Shown piece by piece: positions 22,552-30,054 of a DNA stretch of 48,158 bases (position 1 is the stretch's first letter; the number at the start of each line of letters is the position of its first letter). Location: positions 1 to 48,158 of the forward strand of contig JANXMB010000144.1 of NCBI GenBank assembly GCA_025354865.1. The letters run 5' to 3'. The notes under the pieces are model-generated. The model was not told where the DNA came from and searched no databases. It saw only the letters and a program-made list of their open reading frames with translations. The DNA comes from Acetobacteraceae bacterium (GTDB lineage: Bacteria; Pseudomonadota; Alphaproteobacteria; Acetobacterales; Acetobacteraceae). The position numbers and the translations under genes were made by a program.

Positions 22552-24300
22552 ATGAAGCGGCTCTTGTTCGGTGCCACGCTGACGCTGATGGCCGGATGTG
22601 TTCCGGTGCCTGACAACCAGGGAAGCCTGAAGGATCCGCAGAATTGGAGCGCAGCCGACCGCGCGAATTTTTACGGTGGCAATCAAGGCTCGCGGATCAT
22701 GCCGACCAGTTGGATGGTTGCATTGAAACAACCCGATGGAAAACCGTTTCTGGCCGATAAACTGACGCGCTACGGCTATTTGGCGAACGATGCCGATCCG
22801 ATTTCGCCGCTGCCGATCGGTTTCACCACCGACGGCGATGGGTCCAATCAGGCGGTGGGCATGACCTGCGCAGCCTGCCACACACGCGAAATTCAGGTCG
22901 GTGCAAAGAAGCATCGTATCGACGGCGGTCCGGCGATCGCGGATTTCGAGAGCTTCCTGCTGGATCTGAATACCTCGGTCGGGGCGGCGCTCGCTCCGGC
23001 AGGATTCGATACTTTTGCGAACGATGTGCTGGGTTCCGATGCGACCAAGCCGGCGGCCAAAGCGGCGCTGAAAGCCAAGGTCAAGGTCTGGAAAACCCGC
23101 TTCCAGGCCATTCTGACCGGGTCGCTGCCGAAACCGAATATGTGGGGTCTCGGTCGTCTCGATGCGGTTTCGATGATCTTCAACCGGCTGTCCGGATTGG
23201 ATATTTCCCCGCAAGGACCGGCTGGGATCATGAAGCAGAATTTCTATCCCGCCGATGCCCCGGTGCGCTATCCCTTCCTGTGGAATGCGGCGTTCCAGGA
23301 TTTCACCCAATGGCCCGGTTTCGCACCGAACGGCGATTCGGTGCTGGGCTTGGTGCGCAATGTCGGGGAAGTCTACGGCGTGTTCGCCGATTTCCATCCC
23401 ATTCCCAATGCCAAAATGCCGTTGAAGGTGGATTACGGCACCCTCAACTCGGCCGATATGCCGGGACTGCGCAAGCTCGAAGACCTGATCCGCAAGCTGG
23501 CGCCGCCGGTTTTCCCTGGCCCGATCGATCCGACGCTGAAAGCCAAAGGGGAGGCGATTTTCGGCACCGACCAGGACCACCAAGGCGCATGCTGGGGATG
23601 CCATGGGGAGAAGCCGGGCCAATTCCGTGGCATCGTGCAGACCTGGGCGACGCCGATCCTGAATGTCGGCACCGATACGAAAGAACTGTCGATCATGGGG
23701 CGTCAGGTCGATACCGGGACCATGAAAGGTTCCGGCTTCGGCAAGGAAGTATTGCCCGCTCGGGCCGACGCTTCGGCGGTCCTCGGATTGGCGGTGATTG
23801 GCGGCATTTTGGATAAAACCATCCATTTCGTCACCGGCAAGGCCGATAAGGATGTCGCCGATCCCGCCGATAAGACTGAGGAATTGACCGTCATGGCGCC
23901 CGCAACGGTGAAAGATCGGGAAAAGGCCCTGGCATCGCAGAAAATCTTCCAGGCGATGAACCCGGCCCCAGCCTCCACCGCGACCAAAGAACCGGGCTAC
24001 GAATCCCGCGTCATGAAAGGGATCTGGGCCGCCGCGCCGTATTTGCATAACGGGTCGGTGCCGACCTTGGCCGACCTGCTGAAACCGGATGCCGAACGCC
24101 CGGCGTCGTTCAAAATAGGCACCGAATACGACCTGAAAAATATCGGGTTGGCAGCGGAACAACCTCGCTCCGACGCAGTGCGCAATACCACCGACTCCGC
24201 CAATAACGACACCGGCAACAGCCGTCTCGGCCACAACTTCGGTTCGGGGTTGAGCGCGAGCGACAAGCAGGCGTTGTTGGAATACCTCAAGAGCCTCTAA
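22552..24300 (+). CDS. RoxA/RoxB-like dihaem c-type cytochrome lipoprotein
   Basis: 582 residues with a lipoprotein signal (LMAGC, lipid anchor at Cys16). Two c-haem sites are present: CAACH with Cys106/Cys109/His110, and CWGCH with Cys347/Cys350/His351. The spacing, and the terminal signature GIWAAAPYLHNGSVPTLADL, resemble the dihaem peroxidase-related group that includes the rubber oxygenases RoxA/RoxB. Those enzymes cleave polyisoprene with O2, but most relatives have no known substrate. It stands alone between a predicted promoter and a strong terminator. Anchored in the outer or inner membrane, facing the periplasm; enzymatic role unverified. Confidence 0.82.
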   Translation: MKRLLFGATLTLMAGCVPVPDNQGSLKDPQNWSAADRANFYGGNQGSRIMPTSWMVALKQPDGKPFLADKLTRYGYLANDADPISPLPIGFTTDGDGSNQAVGMTCAACHTREIQVGAKKHRIDGGPAIADFESFLLDLNTSVGAALAPAGFDTFANDVLGSDATKPAAKAALKAKVKVWKTRFQAILTGSLPKPNMWGLGRLDAVSMIFNRLSGLDISPQGPAGIMKQNFYPADAPVRYPFLWNAAFQDFTQWPGFAPNGDSVLGLVRNVGEVYGVFADFHPIPNAKMPLKVDYGTLNSADMPGLRKLEDLIRKLAPPVFPGPIDPTLKAKGEAIFGTDQDHQGACWGCHGEKPGQFRGIVQTWATPILNVGTDTKELSIMGRQVDTGTMKGSGFGKEVLPARADASAVLGLAVIGGILDKTIHFVTGKADKDVADPADKTEELTVMAPATVKDREKALASQKIFQAMNPAPASTATKEPGYESRVMKGIWAAAPYLHNGSVPTLADLLKPDAERPASFKIGTEYDLKNIGLAAEQPRSDAVRNTTDSANNDTGNSRLGHNFGSGLSASDKQALLEYLKSL

Positions 24301-24306
24301 CGAAAG

Positions 24307-24340
24307 AAAAGGCGCCTTCGCGAACGAGGGCGCCTTTTTT
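24307..24340 (+). terminator. Rho-independent terminator of the dihaem lipoprotein gene
   Basis: Stem AAAAGGCGCC (24307-24316) with GGCGCCTTTT, followed by a T6 run ending at 24340; the inner TCG/CGA also pairs. It begins 6 bp after the stop codon. The symmetrical A- and T-tracts could also serve the convergent gene at 24372. Confidence 0.92.
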
Positions 24341-24371
24341 ATGGCCAGATGCAGTCCCTGCGAAGGACCGG

Positions 24372-25211
24372 CTATCCCCGGACCCGACGGATCAGCGCGG
24401 CCCAGCGGTCCAGCACTGGCAAAATATTATCCGCCGATTCAGCCGGTAGGCTGACCACTGCGCGCACCGCGCCCAGCTCGCGGAAGCGGTTCAACTGCGC
24501 CACGTCCTCGGTCGCGCCGCCCATCGTCACCGGCAACGTGTCGCGGCCGGCTTCGGCGCACATTTGCTTGAAGCGGGGCATGTATTCTTCCGGATTGCCG
24601 CTGGAGGCGTTCGGGAACCAGCCGTCGCCGTAGCGGATCGCACGCCGAGCCGCGTAGGGGAAGGCGCCGCCGAGGATGATCGGCGGGTGCGGTTTTTGTG
24701 TCGGTTTCGGCCAGGTCATCATCGGCGGGACCTTCACGATCTCCCCGTCGTAGGACGCGGTCGTTTTGGTCCAAATTTCCTTCATCGCCTCCATTTGTTC
24801 CCGCATCTTCTGCATGCGGGTTTTGAAAACCGTGCCGTGGGCTTCGATCTCCTCCACATTCCAGCCGCCACCGATGCCGAACAGGAATCGCCCGCCGCTG
24901 ATCTGGTCCAGCGACGCCACCGATTTCGCGGTCTGGATGGTGTCGCGCTGGATCGTCAGGCAGATGCCCGTCGCGACTTTCAGCGTTTTGGTGGCGCCGG
25001 CCGCGACCGCCAGGGTCACGAAGGGATCCATCACGTCATAGTAACGCTTCGCCAGTTCGCCGCCGCCCGGGGGCGGGGTCCGCCGCGGGACCGGAATATG
25101 GGAGTGTTCGGCAGCCCAAAGGCTGTCGAAACCGCGTTCCTCCAACGCGACCGCCAGGGCGGCGGGCGAGATCGAGTAGTCGGTGAAAAAGATCGAGGCG
25201 CCGAATTCCAT
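24372..25211 (-). CDS. Luciferase-like monooxygenase (LLM) family oxidoreductase, paralogue 1
   Basis: 279 residues. The luciferase-like TIM barrel is evident: ASIFFTDYSISPAALAVALE, DSLWAAEHSHIPVP, TGICLTIQRDTIQTAKS, and GRFLFGIGGGWNVEEIEAHG, which carries the flavin-proximal G-x-G-W-N motif, then KPHPPIILGGAFPYAARRA. Such proteins use reduced FMN or F420; the subgroup is annotated F420-dependent, although F420 is not demonstrated here. The substrate is unknown. It is 18 bp downstream of paralogue 2 and clearly derives from the same duplication. Confidence 0.88.
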   Translation of the reverse strand: MEFGASIFFTDYSISPAALAVALEERGFDSLWAAEHSHIPVPRRTPPPGGGELAKRYYDVMDPFVTLAVAAGATKTLKVATGICLTIQRDTIQTAKSVASLDQISGGRFLFGIGGGWNVEEIEAHGTVFKTRMQKMREQMEAMKEIWTKTTASYDGEIVKVPPMMTWPKPTQKPHPPIILGGAFPYAARRAIRYGDGWFPNASSGNPEEYMPRFKQMCAEAGRDTLPVTMGGATEDVAQLNRFRELGAVRAVVSLPAESADNILPVLDRWAALIRRVRG

Positions 25212-25229
25212 GAACGGGTCCTTCCGAGA

Positions 25230-26084
25230 TTACGAAGCGTCGACGGCGCGCATCAGCCCCGCCCATTTGTCGAGCAGCGGCCGTTGCGTGTCCGCCGGCA
25301 CCGAGTCCAGCGAGATAACCAGCCGGTCCACCCCGATGTCGCGGTAGTGCTTCAGCCTATCGAGGTCCGGAGGAACCCCGAACATCGTGACCGGCAGATG
25401 CCCGCGCCCAGCCTCGGTGCACATTTTGCGGAATTCCGGCAGAAAAACGCTGACATCGCCGTATTGCGGGCGCGACCCATGCGGCACCCAACCGTCGCCG
25501 TAGGCGATGGCGCGCCGAGCACCGTAGGGGAAGGCGCCGCCGACGATGACGGGGGGATGGGGTTTGCGGGCGGGTTTTGGAAAAGCGAGCATCGGCGGGA
25601 AATTCACCAGATCGCCGTGGTATTCGGCCTTGTCCTGGGTCCAGATGGCCTTCATCGCCTCGACCCGTTCGCGCACCAATTTCCAGCGGCCCTTGAAGTC
25701 GGTGGTGCCGTGGTCCGCCATTTCCTCGGCGTTCCAGCCGCCGCCGATGCCGAACAGGAAGCGCCCGTCCGATACGCTGTCCAACGACGCGACGGACTTG
25801 GCGGTCTGGATGGGGTCGCGCTGCACCACCAGACATACGCCGGTCCCCAGCAGCAAGGTTTTGGTGACGGCGGCCGCAACCGACAGAGACACGAAGGGGT
25901 CCATGCAATCGGCATATTTGCGCGGCAATTCCCCGCCGGTCGGGAAGGGCGATTCCCGCGACAACGGAATATGCGAATGCTCCGGCGCCCAAACCGACTC
26001 GAATTCCCGCTCCTCCACCGCTTGGGCGAACGCCGCCGCGCCCATGGCATAGTCGGTGAAGAACATTGCGACGCCGAATTTCAT
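25230..26084 (-). CDS. Luciferase-like monooxygenase (LLM) family oxidoreductase, paralogue 2
   Basis: 284 residues from the ATG at 26084; the frame extends to 26318 but the additional part overlaps the VOC gene. Landmarks mirror paralogue 1: AMFFTDYAMGAAAFAQAVEE, APEHSHIPLSRESP, GRFLFGIGGGWNAEEMADHG, KPHPPVIVGGAFPYGARRA. Differences cluster in the C-terminal part, where substrate loops lie. It sits ten bases downstream of the VOC gene, so VOC, LLM2 and LLM1 form a three-gene operon on the minus strand. The duplicated oxidoreductases may act on related substrates or as a heterodimer like LuxAB; that is inference. Confidence 0.88.
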   Translation of the reverse strand: MKFGVAMFFTDYAMGAAAFAQAVEEREFESVWAPEHSHIPLSRESPFPTGGELPRKYADCMDPFVSLSVAAAVTKTLLLGTGVCLVVQRDPIQTAKSVASLDSVSDGRFLFGIGGGWNAEEMADHGTTDFKGRWKLVRERVEAMKAIWTQDKAEYHGDLVNFPPMLAFPKPARKPHPPVIVGGAFPYGARRAIAYGDGWVPHGSRPQYGDVSVFLPEFRKMCTEAGRGHLPVTMFGVPPDLDRLKHYRDIGVDRLVISLDSVPADTQRPLLDKWAGLMRAVDAS

Positions 26085-26094
26085 CGTCGCGCTC

Positions 26095-26631
26095 CTATTG
26101 CGCCAGCCGTTGCGCCATTTTGGCCTGATATTCGTCGATCGGCATGAAGCCGGGGGTTTCGCGGCAATGCGCTTCCGTCCAGGCGACGATGTCGGCTTCC
26201 GGCGCGGCGATGTCGAAAGCCGCGCCGTGCGGTTGCGGCACATGCCATGGCGTGTCGAGATAGGCCTCAACCGTGTTGCCCTCGGGATCCTTGAAGTAGC
26301 ACGACCACGCATTGCCATGGGTGACCACGCGCATTTCCGAGCAGCCCTCGGCGATGGCGCGGCGGTGCACTTCCTTGAGGTCGGTCAGCGAGTCCACCAG
26401 GAACGAGATCTGCTGGATCGGGTTGAAACCCGCCGTATCCGGCCGTCCATCGACCAGCACCAACTGATGATGTGCGCCGGCTGCTCCGCTCATGAAGGTC
26501 AGCGACATGCCGCTGCGGGCGGTGCCGCTGTCGGTCACCATCAGCCCGAGGACGTTCGAATAGAAATGTTCGAGCTTCGGTTTATCGAGCGCATAAACGC
26601 CGACGTGGGCAAGGCGGGCATGAATCGCCAT
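26095..26631 (-). CDS. VOC family protein (catechol 2,3-dioxygenase-like)
   Basis: 178 residues. The vicinal-oxygen-chelate pattern is clear: LAHVGVYALDKPKLEHFYSN with metal-ligand candidate His9, a second His at HHQLVL (His54/His55), and the glutamate in GNTVEAYLDTPWHVPQP. Proteins with this 'E-x-Y-x-D-T-P-W' segment are ring-cleavage dioxygenase-like members. It should be a cytosolic metal-dependent enzyme. Grouping with two LLM oxidoreductases suggests a small aromatic or cyclic substrate pathway. It is divergent (77 bp) from the AEC carrier, which might export or import the same compound; that is inference. Confidence 0.87.
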   Translation of the reverse strand: MAIHARLAHVGVYALDKPKLEHFYSNVLGLMVTDSGTARSGMSLTFMSGAAGAHHQLVLVDGRPDTAGFNPIQQISFLVDSLTDLKEVHRRAIAEGCSEMRVVTHGNAWSCYFKDPEGNTVEAYLDTPWHVPQPHGAAFDIAAPEADIVAWTEAHCRETPGFMPIDEYQAKMAQRLAQ

Positions 26632-26708
26632 GGTCGTACCTCCTGTTATGCAGTACGCCTATTGAAGGCCCGCCTGCCGGACGATGGCAAGGGGGCGGGG
26701 TTGTTGCC

Positions 26709-27638
26709 ATGCTCGCAGTACTGTCCATCGCGCTGCCGGTTTTTGCCCTCATTCTTACCGGATGGGGGGCGGCGCGCGCGCGTCTGCTGGGCCGGGATTC
26801 CACCGGGGCGATGAACTCGTTCGTGGTGTGGCTGGCGCTGCCGGCGGTGCTGTTCAGGGCCATGGCGCAGATCGATCCTGCCGATCTGCTGAATGTCGGC
26901 CTGCTGGCGTCGTTCGGCCTGGGCATCGCGGTGCCCTTCGTTATCAGCCTTGTTTGGTCCCGCCGCGCCGGCAACCCGCTGAGCAACAGTGCCATCCAGG
27001 CCCTGAGCGCGACCTATTGCAACGTTGGCTACATGGGCATTCCGCTGTGTCTGATGGCGTTCGGGCAGGCGAGCTTGGTGCCGGGGATCGTCACCATGGT
27101 GATGACCGCCTGCGTGCAGTTCGGCGCGGCGATCGTGCTGATCGAGATGGATCGGCCGGGCCCGCCCAACTTGCTGCGCAGTGCCCGTCGCATTGCCGGC
27201 GCGGTCGCCCGCAACCCGCTGACCATCGCACCGGTCGCCGGATTGGCGGTGGCATTGACCGGGCTGCCGCTGCCCCTGGTCGTCGATCGCTTCCTGGTTC
27301 TGCTCGGCGCCGCCGCCACGCCCTGCGCCCTGGTCGCCACCGGCCTCATGCTCGGTGAAACAACCGAGAAATTTCAACCCCGGCTGGTCGCCCGACTGGT
27401 GGTGTTGAAGCTGCTGCTGCAACCCGCCATCGCCTGGGTTGTCGCCTTCCATGTCATGGTGCTGCCGCCCGCCTGGGGCGAAACGGCGGTTATCATGAGC
27501 GCGCTGCCAACCGGCGCCGGGGCTTTCATCCTGGCCAAACTCTACGGGCGGGAAGCGGCATCGACCTCCGGCGCGGTGCTGGTTTCCACGATCCTGTCGT
27601 TCGCAACTTTGTCGCTTTTGCTGGTATGGCTGACGTGA
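26709..27638 (+). CDS. AEC family (auxin efflux carrier-like) transporter
   Basis: 309 residues with about ten hydrophobic segments. The N-terminal LSIALPVFALILTGWGAARARLL and FVVWLALPAVLFRAMA, the central SNSAIQALSATYCNVGYMGI with the conserved N-x-G-Y-x-G-x-P motif, and the C-terminal SALPTGAGAFILAKLYGREA are diagnostic of the AEC family (malonate/auxin-type secondary carriers). It is an inner membrane protein and probably exports a small organic acid. The start ATG lies 77 bp from the divergent VOC gene, and the pair is a reasonable functional unit. Confidence 0.9.
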   Translation: MLAVLSIALPVFALILTGWGAARARLLGRDSTGAMNSFVVWLALPAVLFRAMAQIDPADLLNVGLLASFGLGIAVPFVISLVWSRRAGNPLSNSAIQALSATYCNVGYMGIPLCLMAFGQASLVPGIVTMVMTACVQFGAAIVLIEMDRPGPPNLLRSARRIAGAVARNPLTIAPVAGLAVALTGLPLPLVVDRFLVLLGAAATPCALVATGLMLGETTEKFQPRLVARLVVLKLLLQPAIAWVVAFHVMVLPPAWGETAVIMSALPTGAGAFILAKLYGREAASTSGAVLVSTILSFATLSLLLVWLT

Positions 27639-27775
27639 TCGTTCGGGAATAAATCGCGTTCACGGACGTCTTAGGATGGGGCAGAGACCATTTGCGCCAC
27701 TGTCGGACGTCATGTCAAGGTGTGCCACGGCGACCGAACCGGATGCCTGCATGTCGAATTGGGGAAGGATTGAGA

Positions 27776-28207
27776 ATGAGGAAATTTCTGCTTCTGGGTG
27801 CGGTCGCGCTTCTGGCCTCGGCTGGGTTGGCGCGGGCCGATGCGCCGACCTCGGTCGAGCTCCGGCAGACCGGTCTGGATCTGGTCAACGGCTCGTTCGG
27901 CGGCATCCGCGCCGTTGTTGCGGCGAAAGGCGACGTCAAGACGCTTGAATCGCCGGCAAAAGCCATCGCGCGCTTTGCCGCCCTGATGCCCGGCCTGTTC
28001 CCCAAGGGAAGCGATGCCGGCACCAAAGCGAAGCCGGAAATCTGGTCCGACATGGACGGGTTCGTCAAAGCCGCAGCCGGCCTCGGCGCTGCTTCGACCA
28101 AGCTGGCGGAACTGGCCAAGGCCGGCGATGCCGAAGGCGTCGAAGCCCAGGTGAAGCTGGTCGGTGCGGCCTGCGCGGCTTGCCACAACGCCTACCGCGC
28201 GAAGTAA
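27776..28207 (+). CDS. Class II c-type cytochrome (cytochrome c'/c556-like)
   Basis: 143 residues from the ATG at 27776, with GGGGAAGGATTGAG upstream. A signal peptide ends at ARA22. The mature part is a four-helix bundle with a single C-terminal haem site CAACHNAYR, the usual place for class II cytochromes. No methionine ligand is conserved near the first helix (the early helix reads VNGSFGGIRAVVAAKG rather than a Met-containing segment), consistent with the high-spin c' form. Cytochrome c' proteins bind NO or act in periplasmic electron transfer. It converges on the cytochrome b561 gene. Confidence 0.9.
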   Translation: MRKFLLLGAVALLASAGLARADAPTSVELRQTGLDLVNGSFGGIRAVVAAKGDVKTLESPAKAIARFAALMPGLFPKGSDAGTKAKPEIWSDMDGFVKAAAGLGAASTKLAELAKAGDAEGVEAQVKLVGAACAACHNAYRAK

Positions 28208-28229
28208 TTCGACCGGCAACCGGAATAGC

Positions 28230-28259
28230 AAGGGGCGGGCCGAGGCTCGCCCCTTTTTT
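28230..28259 (+). terminator. Rho-independent terminator of the class II cytochrome gene
   Basis: Stem AAGGGGCG/CGCCCCTT with inner GCC/GGC pairing, then T6 (ending 28259); 22 bp after the stop codon. Confidence 0.9.
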
Positions 28260-28285
28260 GTTACGATATCGGTACGCCGAGGGCT

Positions 28286-28948
28286 TCAGATCGTATGCAC
28301 CAAAGCCCAAACGGCGGCGGCTGCGACTGCGAGCAGAACGATCGCCCGCAGTGGGCCGACCATTGTCGGGTGCGTCACCGGGCCAGCGATCTCTTTCGTG
28401 CCCAGGATCATCGGGCGCACCAGATTGTGCCCTTTGAGCACCAGATAAACCATGATCGCCAGCACATGCAGCGCCACGGCGATCTGGATCAGTGCGAAGG
28501 ATGCTTCGTGCACCTTCCCGGCCAAATCGCTGATGCCCTTGCTCACGAGGTGGCGCAGCGGCCCTTCGATGAAGGATTCGTCGTCGTTGGCGAACATGCC
28601 GGTGCCGACCTGCAACAGCAGCAGGCCGAGCAACCCCAGCACCATCCAGCCGCCGGCTGCGTTGTGGCCGAGCTCGGTGTCGGGTTCGCGCTTCGGCAAG
28701 TCTTTGAGGTGATGCAGCGCCGCCATCGGGTGTTTCAGAAAGGCGGCGAAGCGGGCGGTCTGGCTGCCGACGAAGCCCCAGCCGATACGGAACAGAACCA
28801 GGGCCAGGACCGCTTCGCCGGACAGGAAATGCAGCTCCATCCAGCCTTTTTCCTGGGTCAACCAGCAGAAGAATACCAGCGCCACCAGAGTCCAATGGAA
28901 GCAGCGGGTTGGGGCATCCCATACCCGGACCTTGGTCGTCTGTGCCAT
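28286..28948 (-). CDS. Cytochrome b561 / b-type cytochrome membrane protein
   Basis: 220 residues from the ATG at 28948. The N-terminal VRVWDAPTRCFHWTLVALVF carries the first haem His in the typical W-D-x-x-x-R-x-x-H-W signature. Later HFLSGEAVLALVLFRIGWGF, GHNAAGGWMVLGLLGLLLL and KVHEASFALIQIAVALHVLA provide the remaining histidines and membrane helices (four). This is the cytochrome b561/Ni-hydrogenase b-type domain, an inner membrane quinone-to-periplasm electron carrier. It runs tail-to-tail with the cytochrome c' gene, so the two may exchange electrons. Its start is five bases from the hslO stop. Confidence 0.92.
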   Translation of the reverse strand: MAQTTKVRVWDAPTRCFHWTLVALVFFCWLTQEKGWMELHFLSGEAVLALVLFRIGWGFVGSQTARFAAFLKHPMAALHHLKDLPKREPDTELGHNAAGGWMVLGLLGLLLLQVGTGMFANDDESFIEGPLRHLVSKGISDLAGKVHEASFALIQIAVALHVLAIMVYLVLKGHNLVRPMILGTKEIAGPVTHPTMVGPLRAIVLLAVAAAAVWALVHTI

Positions 28949-28952
28949 GCGA

Positions 28953-29912
28953 TTACCTTTTGCCCATGATCCGACCATGCATTTCGGTCCGTGGAAACTT
29001 GAAATCGTAGTGGCAGAACTCGCAAGTCATGACAATCGTTCCGTCTTCGGACATATGATCCAGATCGTCGTCGGAAAATCCTTGCAGAATGCCGGAAAGC
29101 CGCGCGCGGGAGCAGCGGCAGCCGTAGGACAAAGCGCGGGCGCGGTCGGCGGCAACGCCTTCGGTATGGAACAGCCGGAATAGCAATTGTTCGGGCGGCA
29201 GGGCGTCGTCCAACAGCTCCGCATCGGTCAGAGTGGCGGCGAGCGCAATGGCGGTGCGCCAGCTTTCGTCCTGCGCCTCGGCGTCCAATGTCGGCGCGGT
29301 GCCGCCGGCGCCGGCGACTTTCTCCAGAATCAGCGCCCCGGCCCGCCATCCGGCGTCGGTGTGTTCGCAGGCCAGATGGATCTGGCACTGCAATTGTTCG
29401 CTGGTCGAGAAGTAATGCAGCGCCATCGCGGCGAGGTTCGCGCCCTCGATCGCCACGATGCCCTGATGCCGGTTATCGCCGCCCTGATCGACGGTGAAGG
29501 CGAGATAGCCGGAGCCCAGCATGGCGTCGGCGGCCGGTGCGGGGGATTGGGCCAGCAGGGTTTCCAACATGCCCGCATCGAACCGCGCATAGCCGCGCAG
29601 TTCGCCGGTGTCGGTGCAATCGGCCAGCAGGATGTCCACCGGCCCGTCGCCCTTGGCTTGCAGGCTGAAGGTGCCGCGAAATTTCAGCGCGGTCGAAAGC
29701 CCGGCGGCGAGCGCCAGCGCCTGGCCCACCAGCTTCGCGACGGCGGGGTGGTAATCGTGCCGCAGCAGCAGTGCGTCGGTCAGCCCGCCGAGGCGCACCA
29801 GCCGCCCTCGCACCGGTCGATCCGGCAGGAAAAACGGCAGTACGCCGCGTGCGATGACGATATCGGGCACCGGCGGGCGCCCGACGTCGAGGAATACGGG
29901 AGAGTCGGTCAT
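28953..29912 (-). CDS. hslO: Hsp33 family redox-regulated chaperone
   Basis: 319 residues, within the Hsp33 range. The N-terminal substrate-binding domain shows LLRHDYHPAVAKLVGQALAL, then FSLQAKGDGPVDILLADC and GSGYLAFTVDQG, the usual motifs. The redox switch holds the four zinc-binding cysteines as CRC (265/267) and CEFC (297/300). Oxidation releases zinc, and the protein dimerises and holds unfolding proteins under oxidative stress. It lies directly upstream of the cytochrome b561 gene on the same strand, a possible bicistronic unit, and divergent from the chemoreceptor gene with the CtrA-like site between. Confidence 0.95.
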   Translation of the reverse strand: MTDSPVFLDVGRPPVPDIVIARGVLPFFLPDRPVRGRLVRLGGLTDALLLRHDYHPAVAKLVGQALALAAGLSTALKFRGTFSLQAKGDGPVDILLADCTDTGELRGYARFDAGMLETLLAQSPAPAADAMLGSGYLAFTVDQGGDNRHQGIVAIEGANLAAMALHYFSTSEQLQCQIHLACEHTDAGWRAGALILEKVAGAGGTAPTLDAEAQDESWRTAIALAATLTDAELLDDALPPEQLLFRLFHTEGVAADRARALSYGCRCSRARLSGILQGFSDDDLDHMSEDGTIVMTCEFCHYDFKFPRTEMHGRIMGKR

Positions 29913-29982
29913 ACCCCCAGGAATAGCCGCGAAGGCGCGCCGCCGCTACCGCCCTTCGCTTCCGAAGCTTTTCTTTGCCCCG

Positions 29983-29998
29983 TTAACTTTCCGTTAAC
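29983..29998 (+). promoter_or_regulatory. Full CtrA-type box upstream of the chemoreceptor gene
   Basis: TTAA (29983-29986), seven bases, then TTAAC (29994-29998): an exact match to the CtrA consensus TTAA-N7-TTAAC known from Caulobacter and other alphaproteobacteria. It lies 57 bp before the chemoreceptor ATG and 71 bp from the hslO start. CtrA commonly drives chemotaxis and motility genes. Confidence 0.6.
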
Positions 29999-30054
29999 GA
30001 TCCCCTGTTAGAACTGTGCCGCTCTAACCCAATGCGACGACTGGAATTGCCGCG

